14,910 nt of DNA from Azospirillum sp. 47_25 (lineage in GTDB: Bacteria > Pseudomonadota > Alphaproteobacteria > RF32 > CAG-239), in NCBI GenBank assembly GCA_001917125.1, contig MNTU01000035.1:1-14910 (forward strand). Direction: 5' to 3'. The translations under genes and the position numbers were made by a program. Below the pieces are notes generated by a model. It saw nothing but the letters and a program-made list of their open reading frames with translations. It was not told the DNA's origin and did not search any database. Shown one piece after another: positions 1-6,188 of the stretch. Each line of letters begins with the position of its first letter. Position 1 is the first letter of the stretch.

Positions 1-1
1 A

Positions 2-235
2 AGCCGCTTTTACGGCCAGGACGCGCTGTCTCCCGACTACGAAAGCCGCTTTTTTGTCAGCAACTTCCAAAAAATCGGCTATGTCAAAAACGGCGCCGGT
101 GTCATCTTGAAACCGGTGCGCGATTACGCCGTCCTCCCCGCCGGAACCCAACCCACGCATGTTCAAACCCTCCTCGACGAGGCCGTCGCCTTCTACCAGT
201 CCGCCTCTCATTGGAAACATTTTCTCAAAAAGTAA
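2..235 (+). CDS. C-terminal fragment of an LTA-synthase/sulfatase-family membrane enzyme (5' end outside window)
   Basis: An open frame enters from the left edge in phase with position 2 and ends at TAA 233-235, giving 77 residues. It reads SRFYGQDALSPDYESRFF, then VSNFQKIGYVK, and near the end LLDEAVAFYQSASHW. The pattern of an aromatic-rich F-VSN-QK-GY stretch followed by a final A-AFYQ-AS helix resembles the C-terminal tail of proteobacterial LTA-synthase-like sulfatases (alkaline-phosphatase superfamily, which transfer phosphoglycerol or related groups in the periplasm). The catalytic Thr and metal-binding residues would lie upstream and cannot be checked. The next gene starts 2 nt after this stop codon, so the two are very likely co-transcribed and coupled in translation. 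Another alkaline-phosphatase-superfamily transferase, such as a phosphoethanolamine transferase, is possible. Confidence 0.6.
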   Translation, partial: SRFYGQDALSPDYESRFFVSNFQKIGYVKNGAGVILKPVRDYAVLPAGTQPTHVQTLLDEAVAFYQSASHWKHFLKK

Positions 236-237
236 TT

Positions 238-948
238 ATGAAGAAACTGATCACAAAACTCACTATCGGATTTTTCCTCCTGGCAGCGGTTCTCCTGCTC
301 GAATATTTTACTGACTGGGACACCGACTTGCAGGAATATTTTTTTGACCGCCCGCATAATCGCTGGCTGATTTACCCGGAACTGCACAAAAAGCTTTCGG
401 TCTTTTTCTACAAGGGCATCAAAACTCTGCTTGCCGTCACGGCACTTTGCTGCCTGGCCAGACTTGCCCTTTCAATCCGGCAAAAACAACTGAGACCCGA
501 CAACAAACCTTATTGGATTATGCTGTTAAGCATCATTTTCGTCCCTGCCCTCATTGCCGGTGCCAAATATGTCACCAACGTTTACTGCCCCTACCAGCTG
601 AACATTTATAACGGGCTTTATCCTTTCGTCCGCATTTTGGAAAGCTATCCCGCCGACTTCATTCAGCCCAAACCCGGGCGCTGTTTTCCGGCCGGACATG
701 CCACTGCCGGCTTTGCCTTTATGGCGCTGTTTTTCTGCTTTGACACGCCGTGGAAACGCTGGCTCGGACTGGCTGTCGGACTGGCTGTCGGCTGGACGGC
801 CGCCCTCTATCAAATGTACCGCGGGCAACACTTTCTCTCCCATTCGGTATTCAGCATGATTGCCGCATTTATGGTTATTCTTCTGATTAACGAAATCGTT
901 TCCCGCCTGACTGCCGCAAAAAATGACAAACGACTGACCGAAAAATGA
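238..948 (+). CDS. PAP2-family membrane phosphatase
   Basis: This 236-residue integral membrane protein has the two best-conserved PAP2 (type 2 phosphatidic acid phosphatase) motifs. These are CFPAGHATAG at about residues 149-158 (the PSGH motif) and RGQHFLSH at 195-202 (the SR-x5-H motif with catalytic His). The lysine-containing stretch KYVTNVYCP near 110 would be the weaker first motif. Several hydrophobic segments surround them (about 8-21, 63-78, 95-108, 157-168, 176-190, 205-220). The family removes phosphate from lipid phosphates at the outer face of the inner membrane; undecaprenyl pyrophosphate, lipid A and phosphatidate are typical substrates, and the substrate here is not determined. 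I use ATG 238, two nt after the upstream stop; the in-frame TTG at 211 lies inside the upstream gene and adds nine unlikely residues. The upstream sulfatase-like gene and downstream lipid kinase support an envelope-lipid role. Confidence 0.88.
   Translation: MKKLITKLTIGFFLLAAVLLLEYFTDWDTDLQEYFFDRPHNRWLIYPELHKKLSVFFYKGIKTLLAVTALCCLARLALSIRQKQLRPDNKPYWIMLLSIIFVPALIAGAKYVTNVYCPYQLNIYNGLYPFVRILESYPADFIQPKPGRCFPAGHATAGFAFMALFFCFDTPWKRWLGLAVGLAVGWTAALYQMYRGQHFLSHSVFSMIAAFMVILLINEIVSRLTAAKNDKRLTEK
766..789 (+). repeat. 12-bp tandem duplication inside the PAP2 gene
   Basis: GGACTGGCTGTC occurs twice head to tail (766-777 and 778-789), encoding a doubled Gly-Leu-Ala-Val in a membrane segment of the PAP2 protein. 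It keeps frame and looks like replication slippage. Confidence 0.85.
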
Positions 949-967
949 AAAGTTATTAAATTCATAG

Positions 968-986
968 CTTTAACCTTTACTTTAAC
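968..986 (+). repeat. 7-bp direct repeat upstream of the lipid kinase gene
   Basis: CTTTAAC occurs at 968-974 and 980-986 (12-bp period, 5-bp spacer) in the AT-rich gap between the PAP2 and kinase genes. It could bind a regulator or be chance in AT-rich DNA. No convincing promoter hexamer pair was seen here. Confidence 0.3.
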
Positions 987-1045
987 AAATAATAATGCTA
1001 ATGAACAAATGAATTTTAACCAGCGCAACCGTTGAAGGGCCAAAA

Positions 1046-1750
1046 ATGAAAATCAGAAAATACGGCTTTAACATTAACAATTACAAAAACAAACTCAGCC
1101 GTTCTCCCCTGAACCCCAAGGTTCTGGCATCCGATCTTCACATTGATGTCAACAAATCTTTCAAAAAAGAACTGGCCCGTAAATTGATCCACCTGAGTTC
1201 GCTGTGGATTCCGGCTTTGATTTATTTCGTACAGCCCAGCATCAGCATTATCGTCTTTTCCGCCATTTTCGTCGGCGACGTTATCCTTGAATACGGCAAC
1301 TACAAAAAATGGCGCTGGGCCAGACGGACTTTCGGCCTTTTGTTCTACCGCACGCTCCGCAACAAAGAACTCAAACGCAGTCAGCTTCAGCTCAGCGGCG
1401 GTGCATACGTCATGCTGGCGGCAATTGCCTGTACTCTGCTCTTTCCGGCCAATGTCGCAGTCGTTGCTCTGAGCATCATGCTTATTTCCGACACCTGTGC
1501 CGCCCTCTTCGGCAAAGCTTACGGCAGCCGCCGCCTTTATAAAAACAAATCCATTGAGGGAACCGCCGCATTTTTTGTCAGCGCCCTCCTCATTATGGTT
1601 ATCTGCAATTTCATTCTGCCGGTAACCTACGCCAGCATTCTGGCCGCCTTTGTCGCCACCTTTGCGGAAATGTATGAAGATAAAATCGAAATCGACGACA
1701 ACTTGTCCATTCCCTTGTTTGTCGGCGCGGTTCTCTCTTTGCTGGGATAA
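1046..1750 (+). CDS. CTP-dependent diacylglycerol/polyprenol kinase family membrane protein (dolichol kinase/SEC59-like)
   Basis: The 234-residue membrane protein carries the signature of the polyprenol/dolichol/phytol kinase and CTP-dependent diacylglycerol kinase family. RKLIHLSS lies at 45-52, LSGGAY at 116-121, the acidic nucleotide-site motif SDTCAALFGKAYG at 148-160, and KNKSIEGTAAFF at 166-177. Members phosphorylate a lipid alcohol with CTP at the cytoplasmic side of the membrane; the lipid acceptor cannot be read from sequence. Hydrophobic segments at about 53-83, 119-147 and 173-200 fit a multi-pass protein. The first 40 residues are a polar, basic N-terminal extension. GAAGGG lies about 8 nt before ATG 1046, supporting this start. 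It follows the PAP2 gene by 97 nt, which suggests opposing phosphorylation and dephosphorylation of lipid carriers. Confidence 0.82.
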   Translation: MKIRKYGFNINNYKNKLSRSPLNPKVLASDLHIDVNKSFKKELARKLIHLSSLWIPALIYFVQPSISIIVFSAIFVGDVILEYGNYKKWRWARRTFGLLFYRTLRNKELKRSQLQLSGGAYVMLAAIACTLLFPANVAVVALSIMLISDTCAALFGKAYGSRRLYKNKSIEGTAAFFVSALLIMVICNFILPVTYASILAAFVATFAEMYEDKIEIDDNLSIPLFVGAVLSLLG

Positions 1751-1834
1751 GCGTTCCCTTTTAATCCGCCGGATTTCAACAGCCTTGTTTTTACCTTGCA
1801 CTTGCATCGGTTTTATGCTTTTATGAGCCCGATT

Positions 1835-1843
1835 TGCTATAAT
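1835..1843 (+). promoter_or_regulatory. Extended -10 promoter for the orphan gene at 1872
   Basis: TGCTATAAT is an exact extended -10 element (TG at 1835-1836, TATAAT at 1838-1843) with no good -35 hexamer. Transcription would start near 1850, after the upstream in-frame ATG at 1845. That ATG therefore cannot be the start, and ATG 1872 can. Confidence 0.65.
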
Positions 1844-1871
1844 TATGTTTGTTTCACTAAAAACAACTATC

Positions 1872-2234
1872 ATGAAAAAACAATTATTAAATTTAAACAG
1901 TCATGATGCCTATACGGCATTGGGCTATGCAGCGGGACGATTCAAAGTAACCGTCGAATCATCGCAGGTTCACACACGCCTTGCAACTTTCCGCCAAAAC
2001 TGCGGCAGATTTAAAACCGAAACGCCTGTCGGAATTTGGTTTATGCGCGCCCATAACGATGAAAACAAACCGATGCTGCTGATTCTCGCGGTCGGAGACG
2101 AACTGCTCAACGCCGTTGCCGTCTCTCCCGAAGAAGTGGAATTAACCCGCGCAACGGAGATTCGTTTAAACAACGAATACTATACATTGCAAAAAGACGG
2201 TGATAAAATATCTTACGCCCTCAAAGAGGCCTGA
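1872..2234 (+). CDS. Hypothetical protein, 120 residues (first of three small monocistronic genes)
   Basis: I do not recognise a family. The protein starts MKKQLLNLNSHDAYTALGYA and is soluble, with no signal peptide or membrane segment. It looks mixed alpha/beta: hydrophobic strands near 52-58 (VGIWFM) and 68-74 (MLLILAV), then VAVSPEEVEL, then a C-terminal TEIRLNNEYY hairpin-like region. That C-terminal pattern resembles the tails of the two small genes that follow. The start is set at 1872 rather than 1845 because an extended -10 element ends at 1843. The leader is about 22 nt and lacks a Shine-Dalgarno sequence. A strong terminator follows at 2261, so the gene is probably a single-gene unit. 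Confidence 0.72.
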   Translation: MKKQLLNLNSHDAYTALGYAAGRFKVTVESSQVHTRLATFRQNCGRFKTETPVGIWFMRAHNDENKPMLLILAVGDELLNAVAVSPEEVELTRATEIRLNNEYYTLQKDGDKISYALKEA

Positions 2235-2260
2235 ATAAACACCCGTCGCTTTACCGTAAA

Positions 2261-2291
2261 ACAGCTTAAGTCTTTGACTTAAGCTGTTTTT
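2261..2291 (+). terminator. Intrinsic terminator after the gene at 1872
   Basis: A perfect 12-bp stem, ACAGCTTAAGTC (2261-2272) with GACTTAAGCTGT (2276-2287), has a TTT loop and runs into T residues through 2291. Confidence 0.92.
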
Positions 2292-2324
2292 GTATATTTT
2301 TCGCTAATTTTTGTCATTTTAAGC

Positions 2325-2356
2325 TTGCAATCCTCATAAATTTATGTTTTTATAGA
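2325..2356 (+). promoter_or_regulatory. Candidate promoter for the orphan gene at 2414
   Basis: TTGCAA (2325-2330) and TATAGA (2351-2356) are recognisable hexamers but lie 20 bp apart, so this is a weak assignment. Transcription from here would give a leader of about 50 nt. Confidence 0.35.
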
Positions 2357-2413
2357 CGGTAACAGTTAATTAGTATGTTTAACCGTCCGTTAGGACATAA
2401 AAAATTTACAATT

Positions 2414-2791
2414 ATGTGTAAAAAAAATTTGAACCAGGAGTATTTGAGTGCAGCAACCGCAAAAACAGCCATGGCTGCTGCCACAGGACGAGAAATCAAA
2501 CGAGTAATGGCCTTCACCCTGATCGTTTCCAAACAATCCGGCAAAGGCAACCGAAAGGATCTCATTCAGCCCAACATCCCGGTAAAAATATGGGCCGAAG
2601 TCACCAAAGGTGCCGACTTCGCTGTCCGCCCGATAATCAAGGAACCCGGCAAAAAAGCCAAGGTCGAAATCATTGACACCGCCAACGTGGTATCCATGAC
2701 CCCGCTTACCGAGTTTGAATACGACGGCGTTCACTACCTCCGCCAACGCGTGGAAAATAACCAGCGTTTCGCGGAAATAAGAAAAAAATAA
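2414..2791 (+). CDS. Hypothetical protein, 125 residues (second small monocistronic gene)
   Basis: No family is recognised. The protein starts MCKKNLNQEYLSAATAKTAM, with an Ala-rich helix-prone N-terminus and basic patches (KQSGKGNRKDL at about 40-50). A strand-rich second half contains VKIWAEV, FAVRPII and KVEIIDTANVV, then LTEFEYDGVHYL. There is no signal peptide. An upstream in-frame ATG at 2375 would add 13 residues; I prefer 2414 because its sequence context (AAAAATTTACAA just before the ATG) matches that of the gene at 2983. There is no Shine-Dalgarno sequence. The C-terminal TE-(I/F)-x3-(N/G)-x-(Y/H)-Y pattern resembles the preceding gene, suggesting remote relatedness. It lies between two terminators and is probably transcribed alone. 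Confidence 0.7.
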   Translation: MCKKNLNQEYLSAATAKTAMAAATGREIKRVMAFTLIVSKQSGKGNRKDLIQPNIPVKIWAEVTKGADFAVRPIIKEPGKKAKVEIIDTANVVSMTPLTEFEYDGVHYLRQRVENNQRFAEIRKK

Positions 2792-2801
2792 GGCCCCAAT
2801 C

Positions 2802-2848
2802 TTAACTGCTGCCCGGCTGACGCGAGTCATCCCGGCAGCAGATGTTAA
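2802..2848 (+). other. Imperfect stem-loop in the 3' untranslated region
   Basis: TTAACTGCTGCCCGG (2802-2816) can pair with CCGGCAGCAG...GTTAA (2832-2848), with small internal mismatches. No T-run follows, so it is not itself a terminator. It lies between the stop codon at 2791 and the true terminator at 2870, where it could protect the transcript 3' end. Confidence 0.5.
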
Positions 2849-2869
2849 CCTGAAAAAAAACACACCATG

Positions 2870-2903
2870 AAAAACACCTTACCTTTCGGTAGGGTGTTTT
2901 TTT
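2870..2903 (+). terminator. Intrinsic terminator after the gene at 2414
   Basis: AACACCTTACC (2873-2883) pairs with GGTAGGGTGTT (2888-2898), with one G-U pair and a TTTC loop, followed by a run of seven T residues. Confidence 0.92.
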
Positions 2904-2904
2904 C

Positions 2905-2932
2905 TTGCTTTTTACAAAAATTCGTCTATAAA
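2905..2932 (+). promoter_or_regulatory. Promoter for the orphan gene at 2983
   Basis: TTGCTT (2905-2910), a 16-bp spacer and TATAAA (2927-2932) form a sigma70-type promoter that begins right after the preceding terminator's T-run. The predicted start near 2939 gives a leader of about 44 nt. Confidence 0.6.
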
Positions 2933-2982
2933 AACGACAGAGATTTATTTTTCTGTATTTACTAATTCAAAAATTTACAACA

Positions 2983-3345
2983 ATGAAACTGAACGGATTT
3001 CAAAGTAAAAACGTTGAGGAAGACAAAATCGTCCCTCAGCTGAAAGAAGCGGCCAAACGGTTCAATATCGACATTGCCCCGGAAACGCCGCTGGAGAGAA
3101 TTAAAGTTTCTCCGAACCGGAAGTCTTATTTCTTCGGTGCCGGACATACCTACTGCTGCTGCGGTTATGAAAGTTCTGACCGTAAAAGTTATCTGGTTTT
3201 TGATATGGGCTCAGGCAATGCCTGCTGCATCGAAAAATCAGCCGCGGCCATCAAACCGCTGGAAGACAAAATTTGTTTGAATAACACACAGTTAGAACTT
3301 AAAATTACCGAAAAAGGTTGGAAATATGTTCCTCAGAAGAAATAA
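2983..3345 (+). CDS. Hypothetical Cys-rich small protein, 120 residues (third small monocistronic gene)
   Basis: No family is recognised. The protein starts MKLNGFQSKNVEEDKIVPQL with an amphipathic, helix-prone N-terminal 30 residues. The middle is rich in cysteine: HTYCCCGY (Cys58-60, His55), NACC (Cys81-82) and ICLNN (Cys98). There is no signal peptide or membrane segment. Clustered Cys and a nearby His could bind metal, but the spacing does not match a zinc ribbon that I know. The leader has no Shine-Dalgarno sequence and shares AAAAATTTACAA with the leader of the gene at 2414. The tail ICLNNTQLELKITEKGWKYV resembles the tail of the gene at 1872. It has its own promoter and terminator. Confidence 0.7.
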   Translation: MKLNGFQSKNVEEDKIVPQLKEAAKRFNIDIAPETPLERIKVSPNRKSYFFGAGHTYCCCGYESSDRKSYLVFDMGSGNACCIEKSAAAIKPLEDKICLNNTQLELKITEKGWKYVPQKK

Positions 3346-3358
3346 TCCGCATCATCCG

Positions 3359-3398
3359 AAAAGGCCCTGTTGTCATCAAAGCAACGGGGCCTTTGTTT
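3359..3398. terminator. Bidirectional terminator between the convergent genes at 2983 and DHFR
   Basis: AAAGGCCCTGTTG (3360-3372) pairs with CAACGGGGCCTTT (3382-3394) with one G-U pair. T residues follow on the plus side (through 3398) and on the minus side, so it can serve both converging transcripts. Confidence 0.85.
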
Positions 3399-3966
3399 AT
3401 CTGCTTTCCAATAACAGCAGCAAACGTTTCAAAACCGATTGCTCCACAAAATCGCCTTTTTTCACCCATAATGCAGCCCGGACACCGTCCTTTTCATAAT
3501 CATTGCTGATTTTAAAATATTTCTTTTTCATTATCTCCACACAAGGCGTCACCGTAATTTTCTCCCCCGGCAGACTGTCATCAACGGCACCGCCGTAAAC
3601 ACAGTCAACAATAATATCCGGCTGAAGTTTCGGCGCCCCGTCCATAAACTGCAAATAAACCGCGGCACCGCCGCCGATATACAAATCCCCCTCAAACTCC
3701 TTAAAAGCACGAACATCGCCAACCAGACGCTCTGTATCCGGATTGCGCGGCTCATAATTCTGATTTTTGCTTAACACCCACACGGCACAGTCAGACAAAA
3801 CCTCAGGCGGAACAGTTTCATACGTTTTGCGTCCGAACACAACGTCCTGCCCCGCAATGACATCGGCAAAGAACCGGCTGTCCGAAGGAATGTGCCAGGG
3901 AATATCATCCCCGATTCCAATCAGGTTATCCGCCTCATGCCGGCACCACATCGCAACTTTGGTCAT
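3397..3966 (-). CDS. folA: Dihydrofolate reductase, divergent
   Basis: This 189-residue cytosolic enzyme would reduce dihydrofolate to tetrahydrofolate with NADPH. Visible DHFR motifs are NLIGIGDDIPWHIPSD at 14-29 (Trp24, and Asp29 as the catalytic acid equivalent to E. coli Asp27), VVFGRKTYETV at 42-52 (NADPH-site GR-T) and DLYIGGGAAVY at 94-104 (the cofactor-binding IGG). The start is ATG 3966 because AAGGAG lies 6 nt upstream; a longer open frame extends to 4152 but runs through a terminator and lacks homology. The protein is longer than the usual 160-170 residues. The strand that usually carries a conserved Thr reads VDCVYGG, and the N-terminus MTKVAMWCRHEAD is atypical. It stands alone, without thyA beside it. 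Confidence 0.86.
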   Translation of the reverse strand: MTKVAMWCRHEADNLIGIGDDIPWHIPSDSRFFADVIAGQDVVFGRKTYETVPPEVLSDCAVWVLSKNQNYEPRNPDTERLVGDVRAFKEFEGDLYIGGGAAVYLQFMDGAPKLQPDIIVDCVYGGAVDDSLPGEKITVTPCVEIMKKKYFKISNDYEKDGVRAALWVKKGDFVEQSVLKRLLLLLESR

Positions 3967-3973
3967 CTGCATC

Positions 3974-3979
3974 TCCTTG
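3974..3979 (-). promoter_or_regulatory. Shine-Dalgarno that fixes the folA start
   Basis: On the minus strand AAGGAG precedes ATGCAGATG. The spacing (6 nt) fits the second ATG (3964-3966); the first ATG abuts the Shine-Dalgarno and cannot be used well. Confidence 0.8.
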
Positions 3980-4020
3980 AATGTTTTTTTCAGCATAGCA
4001 GATAATCCCGAAAAGCCAAT

Positions 4021-4050
4021 AAAAAAACACGGAAGCCTCCTTCCGTGTTT
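4021..4050 (-). terminator. Intrinsic terminator after the repeat-protein gene 4068-4973
   Basis: AAACACGGAAG (4025-4035) and CTTCCGTGTTT (4040-4050) form a perfect 11-bp stem with a 4-nt loop. On the minus strand it is followed by a T-run (A residues at 4021-4027 on plus). Confidence 0.92.
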
Positions 4051-4067
4051 GATTTGAAAAAATGAAC

Positions 4068-4973
4068 TCAGAAACTTTTCAGCCAGCGGATAAAACACCC
4101 GTGCCTGAGCAATCTCCGGTGCTGATGATGACGCGCCAAAAAATCCCAGCATTTTGCTTTTTCAGCTTCATCAAAAACCTTGACGCGGTTAAAATCGGGA
4201 ATTTTCGCCAGATAGGCCTCCCAATCCACTTGATCGGCATGTCCGTAGGCCGTTAAGCTTCCCCATAAACCATTATCCTGATACGGTTTAACCCAGCCTT
4301 TGCCCAGCAAAAACTTATCTTCGCGAAACTCAAACAAAAGCTGCTGTTGGCCTTCCTCCCACAAACGTTCAAGGATCTGTGTTTCCGAAAAGCCGTTGAC
4401 CAGAGAAACCTCACGACCGTCATAGAAATGCTTCCAAAGGCCGAGTTGTGCCAATTTCTCCATTCCCTCATGACTCAATTTCAAGGCATCCCATTTTTCA
4501 GCCCGGATAATCCGTTCATACTGCCCGCAGCCGGCTAAAAGAACCCATTGGTTCTTTTGTTCCAACAAGTCATATTGCCCGTTATCGGCCAAAAGCTGAT
4601 ACTCTCCATTCTCCGCCAGCAGTTCCCAGAGCTCTCTGTCCCGCAGATAAGCCGGCGTCAAATGCCGGTACATATCTTTAAGTTCATGCCTGACGATAAA
4701 ATCCATCGCCGCATTTTCGCCGCATACAGTACACATAAAGTCATAAACACCGTCGGTATGCTTCTCGGCGGCGGCAATCAGCGTGAAAACAAGAGAGTCG
4801 CGCTCAGTCAGCAGCAGATAGACCAGCATTCGCGAATTTAACACCACGCCATGCCGAACCGCATTGAGCATATAATCCGAATTTGGCAGCAGAGAAAACA
4901 AAAAATCCCCGTTCTGCGGCAGATGCTGACCCAATTTCTGCCATTGTTCTTCAGTCAATTCCATTTTTGCCAT
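4068..4973 (-). CDS. Orphan protein with a nonapeptide repeat, paralogue of the gene at 5101-6075
   Basis: This 301-residue soluble protein belongs to no family I recognise. Its centre holds five consecutive 9-residue units at 117-161: ELLAENGEY, QLLADNGQY, DLLEQKNQW, VLLAGCGQY and ERIIRAEKW. Each has hydrophobics at positions 2-3 and an aromatic at position 9. A weaker copy lies near the C-terminus (WDFLARHHQH...RWLKSF). It aligns in order with the 324-residue product of the gene at 5101: YDF-x-C, then DF-(I/F)-V, then LWELLAE, then LW-x2-L-x3-G-x4-VDW, and a final WLKSF. I use ATG 4973; an in-frame ATG at 5003 adds ten residues but would lie only about 15 nt from the predicted transcript start. 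There is no Shine-Dalgarno sequence. The function may be protein binding by a helical solenoid, which is inference. Confidence 0.78.
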   Translation of the reverse strand: MAKMELTEEQWQKLGQHLPQNGDFLFSLLPNSDYMLNAVRHGVVLNSRMLVYLLLTERDSLVFTLIAAAEKHTDGVYDFMCTVCGENAAMDFIVRHELKDMYRHLTPAYLRDRELWELLAENGEYQLLADNGQYDLLEQKNQWVLLAGCGQYERIIRAEKWDALKLSHEGMEKLAQLGLWKHFYDGREVSLVNGFSETQILERLWEEGQQQLLFEFREDKFLLGKGWVKPYQDNGLWGSLTAYGHADQVDWEAYLAKIPDFNRVKVFDEAEKAKCWDFLARHHQHRRLLRHGCFIRWLKSF

Positions 4974-5024
4974 AATAATTGATGTTTTAAAGATTATTGC
5001 CATAAAAATTAATTCAATATGTCC

Positions 5025-5053
5025 CCTATAACATTATCACGCAAAACATACAA
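5025..5053 (-). promoter_or_regulatory. Candidate promoter for the gene 4068-4973
   Basis: On the minus strand TTGTAT (5048-5053), a 17-bp spacer and TATAGG (5025-5030) form a plausible sigma70 promoter. Transcription would start near 5018, about 45 nt before ATG 4973. Confidence 0.5.
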
Positions 5054-5054
5054 C

Positions 5055-5086
5055 AAAAAAGAGCGCGGTGCATACCACGCTCTTTT
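5055..5086 (-). terminator. Intrinsic terminator after the repeat-protein gene 5101-6075
   Basis: AAGAGCGCGGT (5059-5069) and ACCACGCTCTT (5074-5084) pair. The single exception is a G-U wobble only on the minus-strand RNA, and the minus-strand T-run (A residues 5055-5060) confirms the orientation. Confidence 0.9.
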
Positions 5087-5100
5087 AAGAAAAAACAAAC

Positions 5101-6075
5101 TCAGGCAAAGCTCTTAAGCCACCACCTGAATTGTCCGCATCCGAACAGAAACCAGCGTTTGCGATACTTGGCCAGAACATCCCAGCGGCCGGCTTTGGCC
5201 GCATAAGAGCAAAATTTCCCGTTCTTTTGAGCAAGGCATTGTTTATAAAAACAATCCCAGTCAACCGCTTCATAAGCACCGGCTTCGGCCAGTTCAGCCC
5301 ACAGTTTTTGGCTGATAAAAGGCTGATAATACTTCCGTGCCAACAAGAGAGGATGACAAAACTTGCTCCATGCGGCAGCAGAAGAACCCCCTGCCCAAAA
5401 AAGGAAATCTCCCCCGCCGGCCTCATAAACTTCCTGCAAAAGCTGCTCCTGCGGCACTTTTCTCAAAAAGGAAACCTTGTCAAAATCAACATAACGCCAC
5501 TCTTTTAATTCAAAAAGCTTCAGCTCCCCCTCGGGAAGTCCCGCAAGCCCGATCCAGTCTTTCAACTCGGCCAACGCCTCCACGGCATTCACCTTACGCA
5601 AAGCCTCGCGTACACCCAGCAAATGATCGGAAGGGTTCTCCTGTTTCAGCTTTTTTAAAAGTTCAATCTGGCCGTGCTCGGCAAGAACGACATATTCCCG
5701 CCGCTCGGCCAAAAGTTCCCAAAGCTGATATTTAACCAGAGATTTCGTTGAAAAACGCTTTTGAATAACTTTGGTATAGCTGTTTTTAACAAAAAAATCC
5801 TCCGTCTTATCAACCCCCCAGTAAATGCAGAAAAAATCATAAATGGCAAAACTGCACCTGTCACAAACACACAAAGCTTTCTCTATGTGCTTCTCATACC
5901 CGTAGTCAATCATGCAGTTAAGCAAAAACGGCGTTAAGGCATAACCTTGTTTCAGCAGATAAAAGAACTTCGTTAAATCTTTATCATGCAAAGCGTCATA
6001 AAGCATCAGATTGTTTTCTTCGTTTGTCAGCAGTTCCAACATGCGGATCCGTTGGCTTTCCTTTTTTTCTTCCAT
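5101..6075 (-). CDS. Orphan protein with nonapeptide-like repeats, paralogue of the gene at 4068-4973
   Basis: This 324-residue soluble protein belongs to no family I recognise. It starts MEEKKESQRIRMLELLTNEE, followed by a helix-rich N-terminal half containing YDFFCIYWG (79-87) and EDFFVKN (92-98). The repeat zone starts at LWELLAE (118-124) with units ELLAERREY and VVLAEHGQI, then drifts. Further repeat-like units occur at LWAELAEAGAYEAVDW and at the end (RWDVLAKYRKRWFLFGCGQF, RWWLKSF). Order and spacing of these landmarks match the neighbouring gene, so the two arose by duplication followed by strong divergence. The repeat array is better kept in the neighbour. The leader is about 44 nt, AT-rich and has no Shine-Dalgarno sequence, but the promoter is close to consensus. 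Terminators on both sides separate the two paralogues into single-gene units. Confidence 0.78.
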   Translation of the reverse strand: MEEKKESQRIRMLELLTNEENNLMLYDALHDKDLTKFFYLLKQGYALTPFLLNCMIDYGYEKHIEKALCVCDRCSFAIYDFFCIYWGVDKTEDFFVKNSYTKVIQKRFSTKSLVKYQLWELLAERREYVVLAEHGQIELLKKLKQENPSDHLLGVREALRKVNAVEALAELKDWIGLAGLPEGELKLFELKEWRYVDFDKVSFLRKVPQEQLLQEVYEAGGGDFLFWAGGSSAAAWSKFCHPLLLARKYYQPFISQKLWAELAEAGAYEAVDWDCFYKQCLAQKNGKFCSYAAKAGRWDVLAKYRKRWFLFGCGQFRWWLKSFA

Positions 6076-6125
6076 AATGATAATGATTTATATGATTATT
6101 AAAATAAAAATAATTTTTCGAACCT

Positions 6126-6153
6126 ATCATAATCGGGAGCCTTTGTTTGTCAA
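6126..6153 (-). promoter_or_regulatory. Strong promoter for the gene 5101-6075
   Basis: On the minus strand TTGACA (6148-6153), a 16-bp spacer and TATGAT (6126-6131) form a near-consensus sigma70 promoter. The start is expected near 6119. It is divergent from the tmRNA promoter, with 35 bp between the two -35 elements. Confidence 0.8.
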
Positions 6154-6188
6154 CCTTTTTGTCGATATAATCTTCCGCATATCTTCTC

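Noticed and set aside
1016..1873. Long minus-strand open frame opposite the lipid kinase gene
   Set aside because: The translation is low-complexity, rich in Asn, Gln, Gly and Lys, typical of an antisense shadow; the plus-strand frame has clear family motifs.
3967..4152. Longer DHFR frame starting at 4152
   Set aside because: The extra 62 residues run through the terminator at 4021-4050, show no DHFR similarity, and AAGGAG points to ATG 3966.
4068..6075. Toxin-immunity or phage-defence pair
   Set aside because: The two proteins are similar to each other, separately transcribed and lack any nuclease, toxin or nucleotide-binding motif that I can see.
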